Assembly (NCBI GenBank): GCA_019245575.1
Contig: JAFARE010000026.1
Location: 1 to 60,643, forward strand
Reading direction: 5' to 3'
Length of the DNA stretch: 60,643 nt
From: Candidatus Dormiibacterota bacterium
GTDB lineage: Bacteria > Chloroflexota > Dormibacteria > Aeolococcales > Aeolococcaceae
Below, piece by piece: positions 44,923 to 52,958 of this stretch. The notes under the pieces are model-generated. The model searched no databases. It was not told where the DNA came from and worked only from the letters and a program-made list of their open reading frames with translations. Each line of letters starts with the position of its first letter. The stretch's first letter is position 1. Position numbers and translations under genes: made by a program.

Positions 44923-45177
44923 ATGGTCGCGCAGTCGCAGGACATCGCCGGGGCGACCGGCGGTGACTGGGAGGACCCCGAGAGCGGTGTGCAGGCGGCC
45001 GGCTCGGATGAGGTGGACCTCGTGTGGCGTTGCGAGCTGTGCGGCTACCAGCGCCTCTCCCCGGATTCGCCCGATCGCTGCGCGGCCTGCGGCGCGGGAC
45101 GAGAGCACCTCATCGGCCGCACCAGCGTGCACTGGCGCATGCTGCTGCGCCACGTCGACGAAGCCGCACCGGAGTGA
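44923..45177 (+). CDS. Rubredoxin-like four-cysteine protein
   Basis: An 84-residue protein with a disordered acidic N-terminus and a rubredoxin-like metal site, Cys37/Cys40 (CELCGY) and Cys53/Cys56 (CAACGA). It could bind iron for electron transfer or zinc. GAAGGAGG precedes the ATG well. It ends 7 bases before the convergent glycosyltransferase stop. A palindromic operator shared with that gene suggests co-regulation. Confidence 0.75.
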   Translation: MVAQSQDIAGATGGDWEDPESGVQAAGSDEVDLVWRCELCGYQRLSPDSPDRCAACGAGREHLIGRTSVHWRMLLRHVDEAAPE

Positions 45178-45184
45178 GCCCAGC

Positions 45185-47362
45185 CTAGGGCGAGACCGGG
45201 CCTGTCGTGGGAGTGGGAGTGGGAGCCGGCGTCGCAGTCGCCCGCGGCGTGGCGGTCGCCGCTGACGTCGGCGTCGGCGTCGCAACCGTGCTGGGCGTCG
45301 CTGTCGTCGCGGCACTGGGCGAGGGCGTGGGGCTGCTCGACGGACCCGCCGCCTGCGCATTCCCCAGGCTGCCGATGTTGGGCAGGTTGCCGCCCTTGCC
45401 GAACGGCGCCGTGTCGGGCGGCGAGTTGGCGACCAGCGCCGCGATGGCGGCGACCGCTGCGCCCACCACCGCCAACGTGCCGGCGACGACCGCGCCGCGC
45501 CGCACGGCGGGACGCTCACCCGTGTTCTGCGGCGACTGCATCCAGGCGCGGCGCATCGGAGTCATCTGGACGCGCTCCGCGGCCACGCTGGCGAGCGGCG
45601 CTGAGCCGTACACCGCTGCCTCGAACAGCAGCAGCACGCCGAGGATCAGGGTGGCGAAGCTCGGCGAGCGCAGCAGCATGAACACCGCCCCGGCAACCGC
45701 CGCTACCGCGATCAGGCTCTCCGTCCGCGAGGCCGCGAGGGCATGCCACAGCCGGCCGCCCTCCTTCTTCTTGGGAGTGCGCAGGAACTCGGCACGGCTG
45801 CTGATCAGGCCGCGCACACAGGCCAGTGTCACGACCCAGCTCAGCGCGAACCAGACGCGCAGCGCCTGCACGCTGTCGCGGAAGGTGCAACCGGTGGTGC
45901 GACGCATGGCCCATGTGGCACGCAGCAGCCCTGTGACCGCGAACGCGAGCGGCACCACCAGCACGGCGGCGGTGAGCTGACGCACCGGCAGCTGGTGGTG
46001 CAGCGACGTGACCAGCGAGGTGAGCAGCAGCAGGAGCGTGAAGATCGCAGTGAACGGCTCGCCGAACCACTGCAGGGAGCCGAGCAGGTAATGCATGCGC
46101 TGCGCCCCGGTCAGCTCCAGGCGGTGACGCCCGATGGGCAGCAGCTCGCGCCACCACATGCGCAGGATCTGGATGCCGCCCAGCGCCCAGCGGAAGCGCT
46201 GCTTCTTGAGGCCGTCGAAGTCGAGCGGCATCATGCCGGCGCCGTACGCGGCGCGGTCGTACACGCCGCGATATCCCTTGCCCAGCATGCGCAGGCTGGC
46301 CTCAGCGTCCTCGGTGATGCAGGTCTCGCTCCAGCCTCCGATGTCCTGCAGCGCCGAGCGCCGGATCAAGCCCATCGTGCCGCAGAAGATGATCGCGTTG
46401 CGGTGCGCGCGGCTCGGCATGGTCACGTCGAAGAAGTAGCGGAAGCTGTAGAAGAGCCCGCGGAGGTAGCTGCTGTCCTCCCAGTCGCGATAGTTCTGCG
46501 AGCTCTGCGCGAACGCCACCGACGGGTCCTCGAAGTGTCCGACCATCTTCTCCAGGAAGTCCGGGCGCACCGCGTAGTCGGCGTCGATGATCCCGATGAT
46601 CTCGACCTCGCTGGGCAAGCGCCGCGTCGCCTCGTTGCACGCGCCGGCCTTGAAGCCCGGCCAGGGCTCGAGGTGCATGAACTGGAACCGCGACCCGAGC
46701 TCTTCGCAGAGACGCTGCAGCGGCTGCCAGACCTCGGGGTCCTTGGTGTTGTTGTCCACCACCTGCACGATTAGGTGCGGATACTCGATGCGAGCCAGCG
46801 ACTCCAGCGTGGGGCGCACGATGTCGACCGGCTCGTTGTACGTGGCCACCTGCAGCGCCACCCACGGCTGATGCTCTGACCGAGGATGCTGCAGCGGAGG
46901 GTCGCGTCGCGACAGCACGTCGACGATCTCGAACGCGTACGACACCGACAGGGCCAGCGCCGCCAGCTCCACCACCAGCAGCACCGTTGACGCGATGACG
47001 ATCCCGACGCTCAGCTGCAGCGCATATGTCTGATATGCCGCGTATGCCAGATAGAACAGCGACGCGAGCAGCACGCACGAGAACAGTTGCGCGCCGAGCC
47101 AGCTCCAGCGGCGCTGGTTGAGCCGGCTGAGCAGCGTGAACAGCACCAGCACGGCGCTCAACGCGATCTCGCCACGCGAGTCCTGGGACAGCTGTGTGGC
47201 CAGCAGGGCAGCGGCCGCCATCGCGATGAAGGCCAGCGGCAGCGTGAACACGAACCGGCCTCGGATCGCACCGGGGAGCAGCGCGACCACGGTCGTGCAG
47301 CCCAGCGCGATGCTGAAATACGCGACAGCCTCGAGGATCACCTGATGAGCGCCCTCCTGCAT
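45185..47362 (-). CDS. Membrane glycosyltransferase, family 2 (cellulose-synthase-like)
   Basis: A 725-residue enzyme with N-terminal membrane helices (to about 145), a GT2 catalytic core and C-terminal helices. Catalytic motifs are Asp203 (VVDNN), DAD at 260-262, TED at 350-352 and QRFRW at 388-392, so it should be processive. An 80-residue Pro/Thr/Ala tail (repeated ATPTP-like units) hangs off the end. It would make an extracellular beta-linked polysaccharide. It is divergent from the YihY gene; the promoter region holds the operator at 47391-47407. Confidence 0.85.
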   Translation of the reverse strand: MQEGAHQVILEAVAYFSIALGCTTVVALLPGAIRGRFVFTLPLAFIAMAAAALLATQLSQDSRGEIALSAVLVLFTLLSRLNQRRWSWLGAQLFSCVLLASLFYLAYAAYQTYALQLSVGIVIASTVLLVVELAALALSVSYAFEIVDVLSRRDPPLQHPRSEHQPWVALQVATYNEPVDIVRPTLESLARIEYPHLIVQVVDNNTKDPEVWQPLQRLCEELGSRFQFMHLEPWPGFKAGACNEATRRLPSEVEIIGIIDADYAVRPDFLEKMVGHFEDPSVAFAQSSQNYRDWEDSSYLRGLFYSFRYFFDVTMPSRAHRNAIIFCGTMGLIRRSALQDIGGWSETCITEDAEASLRMLGKGYRGVYDRAAYGAGMMPLDFDGLKKQRFRWALGGIQILRMWWRELLPIGRHRLELTGAQRMHYLLGSLQWFGEPFTAIFTLLLLLTSLVTSLHHQLPVRQLTAAVLVVPLAFAVTGLLRATWAMRRTTGCTFRDSVQALRVWFALSWVVTLACVRGLISSRAEFLRTPKKKEGGRLWHALAASRTESLIAVAAVAGAVFMLLRSPSFATLILGVLLLFEAAVYGSAPLASVAAERVQMTPMRRAWMQSPQNTGERPAVRRGAVVAGTLAVVGAAVAAIAALVANSPPDTAPFGKGGNLPNIGSLGNAQAAGPSSSPTPSPSAATTATPSTVATPTPTSAATATPRATATPAPTPTPTTGPVSP

Positions 47363-47390
47363 GCCCGCGCCGGCCCGCGGCCGGCAAAGC

Positions 47391-47407
47391 TGACAGCCAC
47401 ACTATCA
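47391..47407 (-). promoter_or_regulatory. Palindromic operator TGATAG-N5-CTGTCA, copy 2
   Basis: On the minus strand TGATAG-TGTGG-CTGTCA, 28 bases before the glycosyltransferase start. Arms are identical to those at 44846-44862. On the plus strand TATCAT (47403-47408) may be a -10 for the YihY gene. Confidence 0.5.
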
Positions 47408-47454
47408 TGTGAGATGGTAGCCAAGCTCCGAGATGGATTCGCGGAGGCAATCGC

Positions 47455-48345
47455 GTGTCCGCCCTGAAGTCCGTCATCGGCGGGTTCCTCAACAGCTATC
47501 CGGGTCGCCTCATCCAGGCGTACGCCGGCAGCCAGGCGGGCAACTACGCGTCGGGACTGGCCTTCACCGCGTTCATCAGCATGTTCCCGCTGATCCTCGG
47601 CGGGCTGGCAGTCCTCGGGCTGGCCACGCAGTCGCGCGACGCGGAGCAGCACTTTCTGAGCGCCGTGCTGAGCTTCTTTCCGGGCGACGCGAGCAAGCCG
47701 CTCACAGCAGCGCTGGACGGAGTGCGACACCACTCAGGCCTCCTCGGCGCTCTCGGCCTCGTGGGTCTGTTCTGGAGCGGCAGCAGCCTGTTCGTCGCCA
47801 TGGAGTTCGCTTTGGGACGGATGCTCGGGGCCCGGCAGCGCGACTTCCTGCGCCAGCGGGCGATGACCGCGCTGATGACGATCGTCTTCGTCGTCGCCGT
47901 TGTGGCCACGATTGTCGTCAACAGCGCGCTGTCACTGCTGCACGGGATCGCCGAGGTGGGCCCGATCATCGGCCTCCTCGTCTGGTACGCGTTCATGGCA
48001 GCCGTGTACCGCCTCGTGCCCAATCACACGCACCGGCTGCGTGAGATGTGGCCCGGCGTGCTCATCGCCGGCACGCTCATGGAGGTGCTGACGCTGCTGT
48101 GGCCGCTGTACACGGGGCTGTCGCACGGCTTCTCCACCTACGGCGTGGCCCTGGCCCTGTTCTTCGTGCTGGCCGCATGGCTGTACTTCCTCGCCCAGTT
48201 CATCCTGCTGGGCGCGGTGGCCAACCGGATGCACGCGGGCCGTCCCAGCGCGCACGGCCTGATCGCCTCGCCGGAGCCGTCGCCGCTCGAGACCGAGGCG
48301 ACACGGGCAGCCGACCAGCAGGCCAGGCGGCGGCGCGCCGCCTAG
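47455..48345 (+). CDS. YihY/BrkB-family membrane protein
   Basis: A 296-residue protein with about six hydrophobic segments. QAGNYASGLAFTAFISMFPLILGGLAVLGLA and GLLGALGLVGLFWSGSSLFVAMEFALGRM match the YihY/virulence factor BrkB family, once thought to be RNase BN. The function is uncertain, possibly lipid or polysaccharide transport. It starts at a GTG with GAGGC upstream. Its basic tail (RAADQQARRRRAA) is cytoplasmic. Confidence 0.87.
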   Translation: MSALKSVIGGFLNSYPGRLIQAYAGSQAGNYASGLAFTAFISMFPLILGGLAVLGLATQSRDAEQHFLSAVLSFFPGDASKPLTAALDGVRHHSGLLGALGLVGLFWSGSSLFVAMEFALGRMLGARQRDFLRQRAMTALMTIVFVVAVVATIVVNSALSLLHGIAEVGPIIGLLVWYAFMAAVYRLVPNHTHRLREMWPGVLIAGTLMEVLTLLWPLYTGLSHGFSTYGVALALFFVLAAWLYFLAQFILLGAVANRMHAGRPSAHGLIASPEPSPLETEATRAADQQARRRRAA

Positions 48346-48389
48346 CCGCGCATGCCACGTCGAAACCTGATAGGCAGGCTGGCGCATGT

Positions 48390-48399
48390 TATGATAGTG
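48390..48399 (+). promoter_or_regulatory. Extended -10 of the 48444 gene
   Basis: TGTTATGAT (48387-48395) is an extended -10. It runs on into TGATAGTG, the same left arm as the operators at 44846 and 47407, but the right arm differs (spacing is 3 and the match is poor). Confidence 0.4.
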
Positions 48400-48443
48400 A
48401 CTGTATCGGTATTCGCCTGACCAGCCACAGGAGGACATTGCTC

Positions 48444-48767
48444 ATGGCTGACAAAGTGCGAAACGAGCCGCAACGCGGCCACCCCAACGACCCGTCCAAC
48501 TGGGCGGAGGAAGAGGTGGCCGGCGAGCACGGCACCACGGCGATGCCCAGCTCGCTCGCGGACGAGGCGCATCCCGAGGTCGACCCGCAGACGCCCGGCG
48601 GCGCCATGCGCAAGGTCAAGGAGGAGGCAGGCGAGGGCGAGGGCCTGGGCGAGAAGGCCAAGCGCGCTGTCCAGGAGCTCGATCGCCAGATCTCCGGCGA
48701 GTACGAGCGGCGTGAGGACCCCGCGGCGGCGCCGCGACACGGTGAGCCTCATCCCGGCGTGAGGTAG
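48444..48767 (+). CDS. Small hydrophilic acidic protein
   Basis: A 107-residue protein with no hydrophobic segment, rich in Glu, Asp, Pro and Gly (GEGEGLGEKAKRAVQELDRQISGEYERREDP). It is probably largely disordered with one C-terminal helix. ACAGGAGGA is a good ribosome binding site and TATGAT at 48390 a good -10, so it is likely well expressed. Family unknown; a stress or stability role is only a guess. It overlaps the convergent racemase-like gene by 19 bases. Confidence 0.65.
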   Translation: MADKVRNEPQRGHPNDPSNWAEEEVAGEHGTTAMPSSLADEAHPEVDPQTPGGAMRKVKEEAGEGEGLGEKAKRAVQELDRQISGEYERREDPAAAPRHGEPHPGVR

Positions 48768-49855
48768 CGCTCCGCTGCCTCGCGCCGGACGCTCAGCCCC
48801 AGGCCCGGACGCTCGGTCGGGCGCAGCTCGCCTCGCTCCGGAGTCAGCACACCGTCGAACAGCATCGAGTCGACGCGCGCGTGCGTGTGGAAGTACTCGA
48901 TGTGGCGCAGGTTCGGCGGCACACACGCCGCGTGCGCGTGCAGCGCCGGCCCGCAGTGGGCCGAGAGCGGCGTCTGATGCGCGGCGCACAGCGCGGCGAC
49001 GCGCAGCCATTCCGTGATGCCGGCGCAGCGGCCCGCGTCCGCCTGCATAACGTCCACGGCGCGCGCGTCGAGCATGGTGCGGAAGTAGTCGAGGTGGTAC
49101 CCGTACTCCCCGGCCGTCACGTCCAGCGGCAGCGCGTCGCGCAGCTGCGCCAGCCCCTCGAGGTCATCCGACGACACCGGTTCCTCGAACCACGTCACGC
49201 CCATGGCGGCGTACTCGCGGCCGAGCCGCAGCGCCTGGGTGCGGCCGTAGCCGCCGTTGGCGTCGACGAAGAGCTCACACCCGTCACCGACGGCATCGCG
49301 CACCTTCGCCACGCGTTCCAGGTCGCGGCGCCAGGACGCGCCCCGGTCCATGCCCACCTTCATCTTCACGCGCGGTATCCCCTGCTCCGCCCAGCCGCGC
49401 AGCTGACCCACCAGCTCCTCATCGCCGTAGCTGGTCAGCCCGCCGCTGCCGTAGACGGGGACGGCTTCGCGCACCGCGCCGAGCAGGCGGTGCAGGGGCA
49501 GCGCGAGCGTCCGAGCCTTCGTGTCCCACAACGCGATGTCCACCGCAGCGATCGCCATCGAGCACAGCCCGGGGCGGCCGAGGTTGCGCACGCTGCGCAC
49601 CATCGCCTCCCATGCGCCCGTGACGGCGTGCACGTCGTGCCCCACCGCGGCGTCGCGCAGATGCTCGCGGATGAGCACCGCCATCGCCGGCGAGCCGTAC
49701 GCGTAGCCGAGCCCGCGCAGTCCACCTTCGAGCACGGGCTCAACCACCACCACGACCGTGTCCTTCCACTGCAGCGTGCCGTCGGCCTCGGGCCCCTCGG
49801 TCGGCACCGTGTACACGCTGACCTCGAGGTCGCGGATGACCGTCTCAGCCGTCAT
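48749..49855 (-). CDS. Mandelate racemase / muconate lactonizing enzyme family protein
   Basis: A 368-residue enolase-superfamily enzyme. The KxK motif (Lys164, Lys166 in VKMKVG), metal ligands Asp198 (DANGG), Glu224 (FEEPV) and Glu250 (AGEYG), and His300 (SAHCGP) point to a mandelate-racemase-type dehydratase or racemase acting on a sugar acid or aromatic acid. The substrate is not deducible. GGAGG precedes the ATG. It is divergent from the TPP-enzyme operon and may share its metabolic theme. Confidence 0.85.
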   Translation of the reverse strand: MTAETVIRDLEVSVYTVPTEGPEADGTLQWKDTVVVVVEPVLEGGLRGLGYAYGSPAMAVLIREHLRDAAVGHDVHAVTGAWEAMVRSVRNLGRPGLCSMAIAAVDIALWDTKARTLALPLHRLLGAVREAVPVYGSGGLTSYGDEELVGQLRGWAEQGIPRVKMKVGMDRGASWRRDLERVAKVRDAVGDGCELFVDANGGYGRTQALRLGREYAAMGVTWFEEPVSSDDLEGLAQLRDALPLDVTAGEYGYHLDYFRTMLDARAVDVMQADAGRCAGITEWLRVAALCAAHQTPLSAHCGPALHAHAACVPPNLRHIEYFHTHARVDSMLFDGVLTPERGELRPTERPGLGLSVRREAAERYLTPG

Positions 49856-49952
49856 CGCGGGGCCTCCGCTGGTGGGGTCGCCGCAGTGTACAAGGTGGCT
49901 ATCATGAACTCGACCATCGTACGTGTCATGTAGCTCTGGGAGGCAAGCTGCC

Positions 49953-51746
49953 ATGAGCCAGACCGTGGGGGATTTCCTCGTCGAGCGCCTTGCCGAGTGG
50001 GGCATCACCCACATCTACGGCTTCCCCGGCGACGGCATCAACGGATTCCTCGGGGCGCTGGAGCGCGGGCAGGACAAGCTGCGCTTCATCCAGACACGGC
50101 ACGAGGAGATGGCCGCGTTCATGGCGTGCGCGCACGCGAAGTTCACCGGCGAGGTCGGCGTGTGCGCCGCGACGTCGGGGCCGGGTGCCATCCACCTGCT
50201 GAATGGCCTGTACGACGCAAAGCTCGACCACACGCCGGTGGTCGCGATCGTCGGCCAGACCGTGAGCACGGCAATCGGCGGTGACCAGCAGCAGGAGGTC
50301 GACCTGCTCAGCCTCTACAAGGACGTCGCCGCAGCGTATGTGCAGCAGGTCAGCGTGCCCGCGCAGATGCGCCACGTCATCGACCGCGCAATGCGGATCG
50401 CGCACGCGGAGCGCACCGTCACCGCGGTGATCGTGCCCAACGACGTGCAGGAGATGGAGGCGATCCCGCAGCAGAAGCTCAGCCTCAAAGCGATCCAGAC
50501 GGGCATTGGATTCGCCAAGGTCCGCGTGCTGCCCGAGAACGCCGAGCTTGACCGTGCCGCCGACATCCTCAACGCCGGAGAGAAGGTGGCCATGCTGGTC
50601 GGCGCCGGCGCACTCGACGCAACCGACGAGGTGCTCGCGGCAGCCGACGTGCTCGGCGCCGGCGTCGCCAAGGCGCTGCTGGGGAAGGCGGTGATCCCCG
50701 ACGACGTCCCCTTCTGCACAGGGTCGATCGGACTTCTGGGTACGCGCGCCAGCTGGAACATGATGCAGGAGTGCGACACGCTGTTCATGGTCGGCTCCGC
50801 GTTTCCATACGCCAACTTCCTGCCCAAGGTGGGCAAGGCGAAGGGCGTGCAGATCGACATCTCTCCGCGCATGCTGAGCGTGCGCTTCCCGATGGACGTG
50901 CTGCTGTGCGGCGACTCGAAGGCGACGCTGCAGGAGCTGCTACCGCGCCTGCGGCGCAAGACGGACCGCTCCTGGCAGGAGAAGGTGAGCCAGGACGTTG
51001 CCGAGTGGTGGCGGCTGATGGACTCGCGCGCGCAGCCGGAGCAGCGCAACGGCCGCATCCGCCCGCAGACACTGTTCAGCACGCTCTCCGAGCAGCTGCC
51101 GGACAACGCGATCATCAGCAGCGACTCGGGCAGTGCCGCGAACTGGTACGCGCGGCATGTGAAGCTGCGCCGCGGCATGAAGGCATCGCTGTCGGGCAAC
51201 CTCGCCACCATGCTGCCCGGCGTCCCCTACGCCATCGCCGCCAAGTTCGCGTACCCGGACCGGGTCGCGATCGCGTTCGTCGGCGACGGGGCGATGCAGA
51301 TGGGTGGCATGGCGGAGATGCTCACCGCCGCGAAGTACTACCGCGAGTGGAAGGACCCGCGCCTGATCGTGCTCGTGCTGAACAACGAGGATCTCAACCA
51401 GGTGACGTGGGAGCAGCGCGTGATGGAGGGTGACCCGAAGTTCGAGGCGTCGCAGGCCATCCCGTACGTCGCGTTCGACCAGTGGGCGGAGATGATCGGG
51501 CTCACGGGCATCAAGGTCGACCGGGTCGAGCAGGTGGAGAGCGCATGGCGAACCGCGCTGCAGGCGGATCGTCCGGTGATCATCAACGCGCTGACGGACC
51601 CGGAGGAGCCGCCGCTGCCGCCGCACATCACGGTCGAACAGGCGAAGAAGTTCACCGAGTCGATCGTGAAGGGTGATCCGCACGGGATCAGAGACGCGGT
51701 GACCGCGATGCGCGAGAAGTTGGACGAGTTCGTCCCAGGGCGCTGA
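49953..51746 (+). CDS. Thiamine-diphosphate enzyme, pyruvate oxidase / acetolactate synthase family
   Basis: A 597-residue enzyme. The conserved Glu51 (TRHEEMAAFMA), the PYR domain, a middle domain and the C-terminal GDG(444-446)...NN(477-478) cofactor motif are in order. This group, often annotated 'TPP-requiring enzyme', resembles pyruvate:quinone oxidoreductase and acetolactate synthase. It may decarboxylate pyruvate or another oxoacid to an acid or aldehyde. GGGAGG decides the ATG at 49953. It leads a five-gene operon with a GMC oxidoreductase. Confidence 0.88.
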   Translation: MSQTVGDFLVERLAEWGITHIYGFPGDGINGFLGALERGQDKLRFIQTRHEEMAAFMACAHAKFTGEVGVCAATSGPGAIHLLNGLYDAKLDHTPVVAIVGQTVSTAIGGDQQQEVDLLSLYKDVAAAYVQQVSVPAQMRHVIDRAMRIAHAERTVTAVIVPNDVQEMEAIPQQKLSLKAIQTGIGFAKVRVLPENAELDRAADILNAGEKVAMLVGAGALDATDEVLAAADVLGAGVAKALLGKAVIPDDVPFCTGSIGLLGTRASWNMMQECDTLFMVGSAFPYANFLPKVGKAKGVQIDISPRMLSVRFPMDVLLCGDSKATLQELLPRLRRKTDRSWQEKVSQDVAEWWRLMDSRAQPEQRNGRIRPQTLFSTLSEQLPDNAIISSDSGSAANWYARHVKLRRGMKASLSGNLATMLPGVPYAIAAKFAYPDRVAIAFVGDGAMQMGGMAEMLTAAKYYREWKDPRLIVLVLNNEDLNQVTWEQRVMEGDPKFEASQAIPYVAFDQWAEMIGLTGIKVDRVEQVESAWRTALQADRPVIINALTDPEEPPLPPHITVEQAKKFTESIVKGDPHGIRDAVTAMREKLDEFVPGR

Positions 51747-51750
51747 TCGC

Positions 51751-52221
51751 ATGCGCTGGTTGCGTCCGCGCCGCGAACCGGCAGACGAGGCCACCTATCT
51801 GCTCGACCGCATGGTGCGCAACGTGCGCACGGGACGCTTCGAGCGCTCGTTGAGCGCGCTCACCGCGGTCAGCGCGCTCGTCACGGGCGCAGAGATCTAC
51901 TCCGAGCACTACCGCGCCAGCTTCGGCGACCCATGGATGTGGAGCCCCATCGTGCTGACACCACCACTCGTCGTCGCCGGCATCGGCGGCGCCTTCAGCC
52001 GGCGCTGGGCCAAGACGGTGCTGCCCGTGACCGCCGGCCTGTACTTCGCCAACGGGCTGATGGGCCAGTACCTGCACGCCCGCGGCATCGAACGGAAGCC
52101 CGGCGGATGGTCGGCGGCCACGTACAACGTGCCCATGGGACCGCCGCTGATGGCGCCGGGGCTCATGTCGATGGTCGGCGGCATGGGACTGCTTGCCGCG
52201 ATCCTGCGCCGGGAGCGCTGA
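51751..52221 (+). CDS. Membrane protein in the TPP-enzyme operon
   Basis: A 156-residue protein with hydrophobic segments at about 67-82, 90-106 and 133-152 and the start RWLRPRREPADEATYLLDRMVRNVRTGRFERSLSALTAVSAL. It is typical of small membrane proteins in this cluster type. The ATG is 4 bases after the TPP enzyme and the stop overlaps the next ATG. The function is unknown; it may anchor the dehydrogenase. Confidence 0.75.
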   Translation: MRWLRPRREPADEATYLLDRMVRNVRTGRFERSLSALTAVSALVTGAEIYSEHYRASFGDPWMWSPIVLTPPLVVAGIGGAFSRRWAKTVLPVTAGLYFANGLMGQYLHARGIERKPGGWSAATYNVPMGPPLMAPGLMSMVGGMGLLAAILRRER

Positions 52222-52958
52222 TGCCGCGCGGCGACCGCTATCGCAATGCCGAGCACCTGCCCAACCTGCGCGCCGGGCGCAGGGCGCCGCCCGCGGCGAC
52301 GCTACCGCGTCAGCGGCGCGGCACGACGCCGCAGATGGTGGGCCGCTATCCCGATTACGACGTCATGGACTCGGCGCACACCTGGGACGCGGCCACGCGC
52401 CGCGTGGTCGAGGCGCGCTTGCGCCCGCGCCCGGGCCGCCGATTCTTCAGCGACGACGAAGCGGACACCGCACGCGCCTTGTGCGACACCGTCACAGCGC
52501 AGGACCGCGACCCGCGCATCCCCGTGATGCTGATGGTCGACGAGAAGCTCGCGGACCGCCGATTCGACGGCTACCGCTACGAGGACATGCCCGATGACGA
52601 CCAGACGTGGCGCCTCGTGCTCCGCGGCCTCGACGAGGTGGCGCAGCGGCGATACGGAGCGCCGTTCGCGCGCTGCGCCGAGGACGCGCGCGAGGCGATC
52701 TGCGAACAGTTCTCGCGGGGCGTGCTCCAGGGCCGTGTGTTCGATCAGCTGAACTGCAAGCGCGCCTGGACCGTGGTCACGCGCGCCATCCTCGCCGAGT
52801 TCTACTCGCATCCCTGGGCGTGGAACGAGATCGGGTTCGGCGGCCCTGCGTATCCGCGCGGGTACATGCGCCTGGGCGAGGGCCTGCGCGAGCCGCATGC
52901 GCGGCCGGAAGCGGTGCACGACGACCCGGTGCGCGAGCTCACGCCGCCCGCGCCATGA
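52221..52958 (+). CDS. Gluconate 2-dehydrogenase subunit 3-like protein
   Basis: A 245-residue protein matching the small-subunit family of membrane gluconate-type dehydrogenases (RFFSDDEADTARALCDTVTAQD, LRGLDEVAQRRYGAPFARCAED, QGRVFDQLNCKRAWTVVTRAILAEFYSHPWAWNEIGFGGPAYPRGY). In known enzymes this subunit is needed to mature or export the FAD subunit. It is coupled to the GMC oxidoreductase by a 4-base overlap. No signal peptide is evident. Confidence 0.83.
   Translation: MPRGDRYRNAEHLPNLRAGRRAPPAATLPRQRRGTTPQMVGRYPDYDVMDSAHTWDAATRRVVEARLRPRPGRRFFSDDEADTARALCDTVTAQDRDPRIPVMLMVDEKLADRRFDGYRYEDMPDDDQTWRLVLRGLDEVAQRRYGAPFARCAEDAREAICEQFSRGVLQGRVFDQLNCKRAWTVVTRAILAEFYSHPWAWNEIGFGGPAYPRGYMRLGEGLREPHARPEAVHDDPVRELTPPAP

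Noticed and set aside
45200..45320. GTGGGAGTGGGAG-type tandem repeats as a non-coding repeat
   Set aside because: They encode the Pro/Thr/Ala tail of the glycosyltransferase in frame, so they are coding low complexity.
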